Source: Hymenobacter volaticus | GTDB lineage: Bacteria; Bacteroidota; Bacteroidia; Cytophagales; Hymenobacteraceae | NCBI RefSeq assembly: GCF_022921055.1 | Contig: NZ_CP095061.1 | Span: forward strand, 464,001 to 528,000 | Direction of reading: 5' to 3' | DNA: 64,000 nucleotides | Part shown: positions 1 to 7,939 of the stretch, piece by piece | Numbering within the stretch: the stretch's first letter is position 1 | Layout: the number at the start of each line of letters is the position of its first letter | Made by a program: the position numbers and the translations under genes | The notes under the pieces: model-generated | What the model was told of the DNA's origin: nothing | What the model saw: the letters and a program-made list of their open reading frames with translations, nothing else | Databases searched by the model: none

Positions 1-102
1 TAGCAAGTTAAACTGGGGGCTAGATCGGCGAAATCCGGCTGGAATTCCAGTTTGACAGATATACTTTTTCTGCTATTTGTTTTTTTAGTTCCCTATATCT
101 TC

Positions 103-110
103 TACTTTTG
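103..110 (+). promoter_or_regulatory. Candidate -7 promoter box for the first barrel gene
   Basis: The box TACTTTTG fits the Bacteroidota -7 consensus TAnnTTTG. A TTTG at 76-79 could serve as the -33 element, but its spacing of 23 bp is longer than the usual 19-21. Transcription would start near 117, leaving a leader of about 60 nt before the ATG at 180. Confidence 0.35.
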
Positions 111-179
111 TTGCTGACTGTTACTGTGTTTCCTCCAGATCAGACTCCTACTTTCGCTATTACTAACTTTCGCTCCAAT

Positions 180-1067
180 ATGAAGCAGTTTTTCAATTAC
201 ACTCTTACGTTGCTGTTGGCTTCGCTGCTAGTAGCACCTGCGGCGGATGCGCAGCAGTTCACGAAGCGGAAGCAGTATAATTCAGTCGGCGTAACGCTGA
301 CAGCTATGAACTATTTCGGTGATATTACTCCTAAGCCTAGCATTCCAAGCTTACGTTTCGGTGCCACCCGCCCCAATCTTGGCGTTACTTTCACGCACCG
401 CTTTACTCCGCGTATCTCTGGTCGTGGAGGTTTGAGCTATGGTCGTATTACGGGCAGCGACGCTAAAGCCGCTGATCAGAATGACGCTGATGCTAAGTTT
501 CGCTACAACCGGAACATGAATTTCCGCAATGATATTGCCGAACTCTCCGCAGTAGCTATTTTTGACCTGATTCCTAACCGGAACAACTACATCAAGCGTC
601 CGGATCTTGTGCCTTACTTGTTTGCTGGCCTTGCAGGTTATGCAGGCAATCCAAAAGGGTTGGACAACAATGACAACTATGTAGCGTTGCAGCCTTTGAA
701 AACTGAAGGCAAAGATTACAACAGAGCTGGCATTGCTATTCCTTTTGGCGCTGGAGCACGCTATAAGCTCAACAAAAGCTTTGATCTAGGTTTTGAAATT
801 GGTTTTCGTAAGACGTTTAATGACTACCTTGACGACGTAAGCGACAAATACGTAGCTAACCGTAGCAGCCTGACATCTACCGCAGCTCAATATTTCGGAT
901 GGGATATTACTGGCGGCGCGGGTGCTGGCCTAGATGGGACTTGGAATGAGAACAACCAGTCCGGTTACCAACGTGGCAAAAATAACGAGGATGATTGGTA
1001 CGTTCAAGCTGGGTTCACGCTCAACTACATTCTTGCCCCGCGCGTTAAAAGCCCCAAATTCCGCTAA
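180..1067 (+). CDS. DUF6089-like outer-membrane beta-barrel protein
   Basis: The product is a 295-residue exported protein, probably a small outer-membrane barrel. The ATG at 180 gives a clean signal peptide (MKQFFNYTLTLLLASLLVAP, cleaved near ADAQQ). In-frame TTG codons upstream would only add an unlikely extension and would overlap the candidate promoter. The mature part alternates short aromatic-rich strands (VGVTLTAMNYFGDITP, GFTLNYIL) with polar turns, as barrels do. The opening 'NYFGD' after the signal peptide resembles the DUF6089 proteins common in Cytophagales. Its role is unknown. The next gene is a divergent paralogue, probably in the same transcript, and both precede the uppS-bamA-skp cell-envelope cluster. 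Family assignment is by resemblance only. Confidence 0.75.
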   Translation: MKQFFNYTLTLLLASLLVAPAADAQQFTKRKQYNSVGVTLTAMNYFGDITPKPSIPSLRFGATRPNLGVTFTHRFTPRISGRGGLSYGRITGSDAKAADQNDADAKFRYNRNMNFRNDIAELSAVAIFDLIPNRNNYIKRPDLVPYLFAGLAGYAGNPKGLDNNDNYVALQPLKTEGKDYNRAGIAIPFGAGARYKLNKSFDLGFEIGFRKTFNDYLDDVSDKYVANRSSLTSTAAQYFGWDITGGAGAGLDGTWNENNQSGYQRGKNNEDDWYVQAGFTLNYILAPRVKSPKFR

Positions 1068-1106
1068 CCAGTCTGTGCTGGTTGGCATTCATTCACAACC
1101 AGTATA

Positions 1107-1871
1107 ATGACGAAAGCGAATCTCTCCAAAACACTCCTTGTTTGCTTGGTGCAAACAGGGAGTGTTTTTTTTGCCCATTCAGTGTCAGCCCAATACACCA
1201 GTGAAATTGGGGTAGGGTTGGGTGGACTTGTGTACAAAGGTGAATTATCCCCGAGCTATCAGTTCAAGAATAATCGTCCGGCTATTACAGCATTTTATCG
1301 CAGAGATATTTCTGCGCCTATCACGTTGCGTGGGGCCCTCTTGGCAGGATTGCTGAGAGCTGATGATGGTAATGTGAAGGGGGAGAATGGAAATGTGCCT
1401 CCGCTGCAGGCATATCGCCAGGCCAACGTGAAAGGCAGTCTATACGAGGCCTCAGCGGTATTGGAGTATAACTTTTTCGATTATCATTATCGCAAAGCGA
1501 AAATCCATTTCACTCCGTATGTCTTTGTTGGACTAGCTGGATTTCTAGCTAGCACCACAACTGCTTCTAATAATGGTGCTTTACCTGCTCTCAACCAGAA
1601 GGGAAACATGCTTGGGGTAGCAGTGCCAGCGGGCTTTGGCTTTAAATATGCTTTGTCTAATCGTTGGAACTTGGGGCTTGAAGCTGGCGCGCGTAAAGCG
1701 TTTACTGATAAGCTCGATCATATTGATGGAAAGACTAGTGGGCAGACGGATGTTGTAGGCAATCCGCACGATCAGGACTGGTATTTTTTTAACGGATTTA
1801 CTATATCCTATACCTTTTACAAGATAAACTGCCCACCTCAGTACAAGGAGAATCCTAAGCTCCTTCGGTAG
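1107..1871 (+). CDS. DUF6089-like outer-membrane beta-barrel protein, paralogue
   Basis: This 254-residue protein has a signal peptide (about residues 1-28, ending SVSAQ) and a barrel-like body. It shares several features with the upstream gene: an N-terminal 'G-x-x-Y-x-G-[DE]' pattern (LVYKGELSPSY), a central 'PYVFVGLAGF' strand and a C-terminal 'DWYFFNGFTISYTF' strand (DWYVQAGFTLNYIL in the other). The ATG follows the previous stop by only 39 nt, so a promoter of its own is unlikely. An intrinsic-terminator-like hairpin lies inside the signal-peptide codons (1128-1172), so expression may be reduced relative to gene 1. Function is unknown; an outer-membrane location is inferred. Confidence 0.75.
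   Translation: MTKANLSKTLLVCLVQTGSVFFAHSVSAQYTSEIGVGLGGLVYKGELSPSYQFKNNRPAITAFYRRDISAPITLRGALLAGLLRADDGNVKGENGNVPPLQAYRQANVKGSLYEASAVLEYNFFDYHYRKAKIHFTPYVFVGLAGFLASTTTASNNGALPALNQKGNMLGVAVPAGFGFKYALSNRWNLGLEAGARKAFTDKLDHIDGKTSGQTDVVGNPHDQDWYFFNGFTISYTFYKINCPPQYKENPKLLR
1128..1172 (+). terminator. Terminator-like hairpin inside a signal-peptide coding region
   Basis: The arms 1128-1145 and 1151-1168 pair over 18 bp with one G-T wobble and a 5-nt loop, and are followed by eight T (1165-1172). This is the canonical shape of a rho-independent terminator. It sits within codons 8-22 of the second barrel gene instead of between genes, so it would terminate or attenuate transcripts from the first barrel gene. 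Confidence 0.55.
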
Positions 1872-1941
1872 TTAGCCGGATTGGACAGGTTGGAATGCAA
1901 CCATTTGCGTAACTTGCAGCCTCTTTACGCAAAAAGTATCC

Positions 1942-2688
1942 ATGCCCGTTCGGTCCGAAATTGACCCAAAGAATATTCCTGCTCACGTTGCCGTGATTAT
2001 GGATGGTAATGGCCGCTGGGCCAAGCAGAAGGGCGGCCTCCGCATCTTCGGGCACCAGAGTGCCATTACTGCCGTACGCGAAACTGTAGAAGTTGCCGCC
2101 GAAATGGGGGTACGCTACCTCACGCTCTATGCTTTCTCTACCGAGAACTGGTCGAGGCCGGCGCATGAGGTGACAGCATTGATGCAGTTGCTGGTACACA
2201 CTATTCGGAAAGAGACTCCTACACTATTAAAGAATAGTATTCGTTTACAAGCTATAGGTCAAACCGAAAGCTTGCCGAACTCTTGTCAGCGTGAACTAGC
2301 GGAAGCAATGGAACTAACCAAAGGCGGTTCCCGGATGACGTTAGTACTAGCGCTTAGCTATAGCGGCCGTTGGGACTTAACGCAAGCTGCCCAGCGCATG
2401 GCTGCCGACGTAGCTGCTGGACAACTGCGTGCCGAGGAAGTTCAGGAAAGCACTATTGCCAAGTATCTAACTACGGCGGGTATGCCCGATCCAGAGTTAC
2501 TAATTCGGACTAGCGGCGAACAACGCATCAGCAACTTTTTGCTGTGGCAACTGGCATATACTGAACTGTATATCACTGATCTATTGTGGCCTGATTTCCG
2601 TCGGGCTCATTTTGAAGAGGCTGTGCAGGCGTACCAGCGCCGTGAGCGGCGTTTTGGGAAAACGAGTGAGCAGCTAACCGTTTCGTAA
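1942..2688 (+). CDS. uppS: Isoprenyl transferase (undecaprenyl diphosphate synthase)
   Basis: The enzyme condenses isopentenyl diphosphate onto farnesyl diphosphate to make the C55 carrier lipid precursor used for peptidoglycan and O-antigen. The 248-residue length is typical of cis-prenyltransferases. The catalytic Asp21 lies in the signature IMDGNGRWAKQKG. The conserved YAFSTENW segment follows, and the substrate-binding RTSGEQRISNFLLWQ motif begins near residue 189. The gene is followed after 16 nt by bamA, the usual Bacteroidota arrangement, so the two are probably co-transcribed with the skp genes. The ATG at 1942 is the only start that keeps the normal short N-terminus before the DGNGRW motif. 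Confidence 0.95.
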   Translation: MPVRSEIDPKNIPAHVAVIMDGNGRWAKQKGGLRIFGHQSAITAVRETVEVAAEMGVRYLTLYAFSTENWSRPAHEVTALMQLLVHTIRKETPTLLKNSIRLQAIGQTESLPNSCQRELAEAMELTKGGSRMTLVLALSYSGRWDLTQAAQRMAADVAAGQLRAEEVQESTIAKYLTTAGMPDPELLIRTSGEQRISNFLLWQLAYTELYITDLLWPDFRRAHFEEAVQAYQRRERRFGKTSEQLTVS

Positions 2689-2704
2689 GGTTTTCAATAG
2701 CAGA

Positions 2705-5239
2705 ATGAATTTATTTTTGAACACACTAGGTCGAGTAGCGGCCATTGTTCTTACTCTAGGTGTAGTAGCGCCCCTAACTGGAATGGCTCAAACAGCTGCT
2801 CCAGCTGCGGCTGGCGACGAGCCCAAGCGTTATGAACTAGGAGGTATCACTGTTAGTGGTGCCCGCTACCTAGATACTAATACCCTAATTGGCTTAACCG
2901 GTCTCCGAGTAGGTGACCCTATTTCAGTGCCTGGCGAAGAAATAGGAAAGGCAATCCGTAAAGTATGGGAACAAGGGATACTGGGGGATGTAAGTGTTTC
3001 TATCACGCGCATCGATGGCAACCGTATTTTTCTTGATTTCAATCTCAAAGAGCGTCCTCGACTATCAAAATTTGAGTTTACAGGTATTGGTAAGAGTCAG
3101 GCAGATGATCTTAAAAACAAGATTAAGCTGATCCGAGGCAAAGTAGTGACAGATGCTCTGTTGAGTAATACGAGCACTCAGGTACGGAAGTTTTACACCA
3201 ACAAGGGCTTCTTAGATGCCAAAGTAAACATCACGCAGGTTCCTGACTCTAGCTTGTCGAACAGCGTAGTGTTGAAAATCAATGTTGATAAAGGCGGCAA
3301 AAGCAAGATCCGGGAAATTGCCTTCGAAGGCAACGAAGCTTTTAAGGACAGCAAGCTGAAAGGTAAATTCAAGAAGACAAAGGAGAAGAAATTCCCCAAA
3401 TTCTTGAATTCTGGAAAGTTTCAACGGGTAGAATTTGAGGCAGATAAAGAAAAACTTATCGAATTCTACAATTCGCAGGGCTACCGCGACGCAGTGGTAG
3501 TATCGGATTCACTTATTCGGAACGGGGAAAATTTAGCTTTACGCATCCGGTTGGATGAAGGCCCCAAATACTACTTCCGCAACATCACATGGGCTGGCAA
3601 TTATCTGTACGATGACAAAACGCTTGCTTCGGTACTCGGTATCAAGGAAGGAAGCGTGTACAGTAAGGAAACGCTGGATAAGCGCCTCAATTATAACCCA
3701 ACAGGCCAGGATATCACGTCGCTTTATATGAACGATGGGTACCTCTTCTTCTCTATCGATCCAGTAGAAACTAAAGTGGAAGGCGACTCTATTGATATCG
3801 AGATGCGCATCACAGAAGGGGTGCAAGCTCGAATCAAGGAGGTGAACATTGCAGGTAACACCAAGACTACTGACCACGTGTTACGTCGAGAGTTACGGAC
3901 CCTGCCTGGTGATAAGTTCAACCGCGAGTTGCTTATCCGTTCACAGCGAGAAATATCCACTTTGGGTTATTTCGACCCCGAGAAAGTAGGCATTAATCCA
4001 GTGCCTAACCAGGCAGACGGCACAGTTGATATCAACTATACTGTAGTAGAAAAACCTTCCGACCAGATTACTCTCTCGGGTGGCTGGGGTGGTTATGCAG
4101 GTTTTATAGGTACAGTAGGCCTTGTGTTCAATAACTTCTCGTTGCGCAAAGCCAAGGACTTCCGCAACTGGACGCCAGTACCAGCTGGCGACGGACAGCG
4201 CATAGCACTGAACGTCCAAGCTAACGGTCTGCAATACCAAGCGTATTCGTTCTCGTTCACTGAGCCGTGGCTTGGTGGCCGCAAGCCTAATTCATTCTCT
4301 TTTAGTTTGAATAAAACCATTAGCCGTGGTTACGGTAGTAACAGCTTTGATATCAGTAATGGCGGCTATCTTAAAAGCAATAGTGCGTCTATTAGCTTAG
4401 GTCGACGCTTACGCTGGCCAGATGATTACTTTACACTGAGTAATTCATTATCTGCTACGCAGTATATAGTAAAGGATTATCCTTATTTTCAGAATTTTCG
4501 GAACGGAACCGCCACTAACATAACACTGAATACTACGCTGTCTCGCAACAGCATTGATAATCCTACATTCACAAGAAGAGGATCTTCATTATCGTTGAGT
4601 GTAAACTTGACACCCCCTTACTCAGTGTTTAAAACTGGCGCGCCTCTAAACACAAGTGAATGGGTTGAATTCCATAAATGGATGTTTGACGCGTCCTGGT
4701 TTACACCTATTGTAGGCAAGTTGGTACTTAATACGAGGGCGCACTTCGGATTTATTGGTACTTATAAAAGCAGCAACCAAATCGGACCTTTCGAACGGTT
4801 TAAGCTTGGTGGATCTGGTTTAGGGGCTGGTGGTAGCCAGAATTTCTTAGTTGGAACTGAATACATAGGCTTGCGTGGATATGCTGACCCTGGAGACCAA
4901 AATTCTATACCTACAGCGCGAACAGAACAAAACGGTGGTGCCGTTTATAATAAGTACGTGATGGAACTGCGTTATCCGGTATCATTGAACCCAGCCGCGA
5001 CGGTCTATATTCTAAGCTTTGCGGAAGCGGGTAACGCCTTCGATAACTACACGAACTACAGCCCTTACAAACTGTACCGTTCCGCTGGTGTTGGAGCTCG
5101 TATTTTCATGTCGGCATTTGGTTTGCTAGGATTTGACTTCGGTCGAGCATTCGATGCAATTCCTCGTAGCGCGGGCAATGCAGGCACTGCTCAGGACCGC
5201 AATCAATTCCACTTCATCATTGGCCAGCAAATCCGCTAA
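2705..5239 (+). CDS. bamA: Outer membrane protein assembly factor BamA
   Basis: BamA is the outer-membrane insertase that folds beta-barrel proteins. The 844-residue protein has a signal peptide (residues 1-29, ending GMAQ) and a periplasmic region made of POTRA repeats (about residues 45-440). Typical strand-turn repeats are visible, such as 'SKFEFTGIGKSQADDLKNKI', 'IREIAFEGNEAFKDSKLKGK' and 'IKEVNIAGNTKTTDHVLRREL'. The C-terminal half is a 16-strand Omp85 barrel that contains the lid-loop region 'GTEYIGLRGY' and a C-terminal strand ending in FIIGQQIR. The gene sits between uppS and two Skp-type chaperone genes, whose products deliver barrels to BamA. It is intact, unlike many genes in this window. 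Confidence 0.95.
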   Translation: MNLFLNTLGRVAAIVLTLGVVAPLTGMAQTAAPAAAGDEPKRYELGGITVSGARYLDTNTLIGLTGLRVGDPISVPGEEIGKAIRKVWEQGILGDVSVSITRIDGNRIFLDFNLKERPRLSKFEFTGIGKSQADDLKNKIKLIRGKVVTDALLSNTSTQVRKFYTNKGFLDAKVNITQVPDSSLSNSVVLKINVDKGGKSKIREIAFEGNEAFKDSKLKGKFKKTKEKKFPKFLNSGKFQRVEFEADKEKLIEFYNSQGYRDAVVVSDSLIRNGENLALRIRLDEGPKYYFRNITWAGNYLYDDKTLASVLGIKEGSVYSKETLDKRLNYNPTGQDITSLYMNDGYLFFSIDPVETKVEGDSIDIEMRITEGVQARIKEVNIAGNTKTTDHVLRRELRTLPGDKFNRELLIRSQREISTLGYFDPEKVGINPVPNQADGTVDINYTVVEKPSDQITLSGGWGGYAGFIGTVGLVFNNFSLRKAKDFRNWTPVPAGDGQRIALNVQANGLQYQAYSFSFTEPWLGGRKPNSFSFSLNKTISRGYGSNSFDISNGGYLKSNSASISLGRRLRWPDDYFTLSNSLSATQYIVKDYPYFQNFRNGTATNITLNTTLSRNSIDNPTFTRRGSSLSLSVNLTPPYSVFKTGAPLNTSEWVEFHKWMFDASWFTPIVGKLVLNTRAHFGFIGTYKSSNQIGPFERFKLGGSGLGAGGSQNFLVGTEYIGLRGYADPGDQNSIPTARTEQNGGAVYNKYVMELRYPVSLNPAATVYILSFAEAGNAFDNYTNYSPYKLYRSAGVGARIFMSAFGLLGFDFGRAFDAIPRSAGNAGTAQDRNQFHFIIGQQIR

Positions 5240-5276
5240 GTGCAGGAGGCGCCGGTCGGCTTTATCACTTGCTGCT

Positions 5277-5956
5277 ATGAAGAAAACGTTCGCTGCTCTG
5301 GCATCTTTGCTAGTGCTTTTGATTACTGTCGGCTCGGCTAGCGCCCAGAAGTTTGGGTACATAGATTCCGAGTTTATCATGGGTAAGATGCCAGAGTATG
5401 CGCAAGCTCAAACGGAGATAAACAACTTGTCGCAGAACTGGCAGAAGGATATTGAGGCTCAAAAAAAGGACCTCGATAAGTTGTACCGCACCTATCAAGC
5501 CGAGGAGGTTCTGCTAACGGAGCCTATGAAGAAGAAACGGCAAGACGAAATCCTGAAAAAAGAGCAGGATGTAAAAGCCTACCAGAACAAAATCTTTGGT
5601 TACGAAGGGCAACTGTTTAAAAAGCGTCAAGAGTTAACCAAGCCAGTACAGGATCGGGTGTTTGAGGCTGTTGAGAAAGTTGCTAAGAAAAAGCAGTTAG
5701 CTATCATTTTCGACAAGTCGGGGATCTAACTATGCTTTATACCAACCCAGTACACGACTATACGGAATTTGTATTGGAAGAATTGGGTTTAGCATCTGAG
5801 GATAAGAACCAAACTGCACAAAAAGGCAGTGTCAAGTCGGTATCCGTACCCAAGACGCCGGCTGGTGATGAGCCTCAAGCTGATGAAGACAAGGCTGGTG
5901 CCACTACACCAGCTACTCGGAAACCGGCCGCACGCCCGGCAAGCCGAAAGAATTAA
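5277..5956 (+). CDS. OmpH/Skp family periplasmic chaperone (frameshifted)
   Basis: Skp-type chaperones hold unfolded outer-membrane proteins on their way to BamA. The ATG at 5277 gives a signal peptide (MKKTFAALASLLVLLITVGS, cleaved after ASA) and then the family opening KFGYIDSEFIMGKMPEYAQ. A long charged coiled coil follows, and the closing strand AIIFDKSG is present. The frame is broken at the G run 5720-5723: adding one G continues the protein as DLTMLYTNPVHDYTEFVLEELGL with a Pro/Ala/Lys-rich tail. This gives 226 residues ending at 5956. Without the repair the protein stops at 5729. A second OmpH gene follows immediately. Confidence 0.88.
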
Positions 5957-5994
5957 CTTTGCAACATAAACCTTCCTAGACGTTTCCCTTTTCA

Positions 5995-6687
5995 ATGACC
6001 AGTATGAACATGTTCCGCGTTGTGTTGGCTGCGGCCGCCCTTACTCTTACGTCGGCTTCAGTTGCGTTAGCACAGGCTCCCACCACTGCTGCAGCGGCAA
6101 CCCCAGCTCCGACGACCACTGCCCCAAGTGGTCCGCTGAAGATTGGCTACACGAGCGTGGAATACGTGCTAAGCCAGATGCCCGAGAGTCGGCAAATTGA
6201 AACTGATTTGAAAGCGTACAGCACGCAGTTGGAAAATCAGTTGAAGAGCAAGTATGCTGAATACCAGACTAAAGCTGAAGCTTATCAGAAAGGCGCTGCT
6301 ACGATGACCGACGTAGTAAAAGCCGACAAGGAAAAGGAATTGACTACTATGCAGCAGTCCATTCAAGAGTTTCAGCGTTCTGCCGACCAAAACCTACAGC
6401 AAAAGCAGCAAACCTTACTGAAGCCTGCACTAGACAAACTGCAGAAAACTATTGACGCTGTATCGGTTGAAAACGGCTACACCTATGTATTAAACTCTGA
6501 CGGTGCTAGCCCAGTATTGTTGCACGGCCCGAAAGAGGGGGATATTTCTGACCTCATCTTGAAGAAAATGGGTGTAACCCCAGGTGCTGCTCCAGTTGCT
6601 TCTGCTCCAAAGGCTGGTGTTACTGCTACTCCAACTTCAACATCTGCTGCATCTCCAAGCAAGACAAAAACTAAATCCAAAAAGTAA
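5995..6687 (+). CDS. OmpH/Skp family periplasmic chaperone, second copy
   Basis: This 230-residue protein is a paralogue of the preceding Skp gene. A signal peptide (about 1-27, ending ALAQ) is followed by an Ala/Pro/Thr-rich linker and then the domain opening LKIGYTSVEYVLSQMPESRQ. A coiled coil spans about residues 75-150, and the C-terminal strand is YTYVLNSDGASPVL. The tail after residue 200 is low-complexity Ala/Thr/Lys. The ATG at 5995 could be replaced by the in-frame ATG at 6004 without affecting the signal peptide. A -7-like box TAACTTTG (5954-5961) overlaps the upstream stop codon and could give this copy its own promoter. It closes the uppS-bamA-skp-skp cluster and is followed by a terminator. 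Confidence 0.88.
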   Translation: MTSMNMFRVVLAAAALTLTSASVALAQAPTTAAAATPAPTTTAPSGPLKIGYTSVEYVLSQMPESRQIETDLKAYSTQLENQLKSKYAEYQTKAEAYQKGAATMTDVVKADKEKELTTMQQSIQEFQRSADQNLQQKQQTLLKPALDKLQKTIDAVSVENGYTYVLNSDGASPVLLHGPKEGDISDLILKKMGVTPGAAPVASAPKAGVTATPTSTSAASPSKTKTKSKK

Positions 6688-6713
6688 CTCTTTAGAGCGT
6701 GCTTACCACTGTT

Positions 6714-6748
6714 TAAAAAAAGCCGGAGCTTTGCGCTTCGGCTTTTTT
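6714..6748 (+). terminator. Intrinsic terminator after the skp genes
   Basis: A stem of about 14 bp (core AAGCCGGAGC with GCTTCGGCTT, one G-T wobble, 4-5-nt loop) is flanked by A and T runs. It ends the uppS-bamA-skp transcript just before rluD. Confidence 0.75.
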
Positions 6749-6777
6749 GTTTTTAGCCACTATACCTGAGATTTTGT

Positions 6778-7845
6778 ATGACTCAGATCGACTCATCAGA
6801 CGATGAACTGCTGCCTCTTACTCCGCCTGAAGATGACGAGGCAGAAATAGGAGATGAGCTTTACGAGCACCATCGCATAGTAGTAAGCCGTAAGCAGGAT
6901 TTGCTGCGGCTTGATAAATATCTGTTGCGCCAACTGCCGCATACGTCCCGCACCAAGATACAGAATGCTATTCTGGCTGAGGCAGTACAAGTGAATGAGC
7001 GGCCGGTGAAGTCTAGCTACCGCATCAAGCCCGGCGACACGATCACAATTACCCTGCCCGAGCCACCCATTGATTATCGGGTGTTGCCTGAGCCAATGGA
7101 CCTCGATATTCGCTACGAAGATGAGGCGCTATTGATGGTGAACAAGCCTGCCGGTATGGTAGTGCATCCGGCATACGGTAACTGGCATGGTACATTAGTA
7201 AATGGCCTGACGCATCATCTCAACAACCTGCCCACTGGCCGTAACGGCGAGATACGGCCTGGTCTCGTGCACCGGATCGACAAGGACACGTCGGGGCTGC
7301 TGGTTATCGGAAAGACTGAGTTTGCTATGACGCACCTCTCGCAGCAGTTTTTCTATCATACCATTGAGCGAACGTACTTGGCACTGGTTTGGGGCATACC
7401 CAAAGAAGCACAAGGCACAATACGTAGCAACATTGGACGCAGTGTAAAAGACCGAAAGGTACAAGCTGTGTATCCGCTCGATAGCGAGCAGGGCAAATCA
7501 GCTGTTACACACTACAAGGTACTGCGCACATTTGGGCATGTAGCCTTAGTGCAATGCAACCTCGAAACCGGCCGTACACACCAGATTCGGGTGCATATGA
7601 AGCACATTGGTCACCCGCTGTTCTCAGATGCTACTTATGGCGGAAATAAGGTGCTTTATGGGCAGCGTACGGGTGCGTACAAGGCTTTTGTAGATAAAGC
7701 ATTTGAATTGATACCTCGTCAAGCCTTGCATGCAAAATCATTAGGCTTTGTCCATCCTGTAACAAGCGCTCAAATGCAGTTTGAGGTGGAACTCCCCGCA
7801 GACTTCGCAGCCGTGCTGGCTCATTGGGAGCAGTATGCCGAATAA
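6778..7845 (+). CDS. rluD: RluA/RluD family ribosomal large-subunit pseudouridine synthase
   Basis: The enzyme converts specific uridines of 23S rRNA (or another structured RNA) to pseudouridine. The 355-residue protein has an acidic N-terminal tail (1-35), an S4 RNA-binding domain (about 40-100, 'LDKYLLRQLPHTSRTKIQNAI') and the RluA catalytic domain. The family signature is HRIDKDTSGLLVIGKT with catalytic Asp170. 'GRTHQIRVHMKHIGHPL' is the second conserved block. RluD is the likeliest member because of the S4 domain, but RluC-type specificity cannot be excluded. It is convergent with the TPR gene, and the two ends share a hairpin. Confidence 0.9.
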   Translation: MTQIDSSDDELLPLTPPEDDEAEIGDELYEHHRIVVSRKQDLLRLDKYLLRQLPHTSRTKIQNAILAEAVQVNERPVKSSYRIKPGDTITITLPEPPIDYRVLPEPMDLDIRYEDEALLMVNKPAGMVVHPAYGNWHGTLVNGLTHHLNNLPTGRNGEIRPGLVHRIDKDTSGLLVIGKTEFAMTHLSQQFFYHTIERTYLALVWGIPKEAQGTIRSNIGRSVKDRKVQAVYPLDSEQGKSAVTHYKVLRTFGHVALVQCNLETGRTHQIRVHMKHIGHPLFSDATYGGNKVLYGQRTGAYKAFVDKAFELIPRQALHAKSLGFVHPVTSAQMQFEVELPADFAAVLAHWEQYAE

Positions 7846-7892
7846 ACTTACCTTTTGATTCAACTTGGACCCCTGAATATAGTGGTGCATAA

Positions 7893-7924
7893 AAAAAGCC
7901 CGCAACCTAGGTTGCGGGCTTTTT
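7893..7924. terminator. Perfect palindromic bidirectional terminator
   Basis: The 32-bp sequence is a perfect palindrome (arm AAAAAGCCCGCAACCT and its complement, no unpaired loop bases in the DNA). It lies between the convergent rluD and TPR genes. The A and T runs at its two ends would act as U tracts for transcripts from either side. Confidence 0.8.
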
Positions 7925-7939
7925 CAGTGGTTGCAAAAG

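Noticed and set aside
5720..5956. Programmed frameshift in the OmpH/skp gene
   Set aside because: No slippery heptamer or stimulatory structure was seen, and the same one-base C/G run loss occurs in many unrelated genes, so an artefact is simpler.
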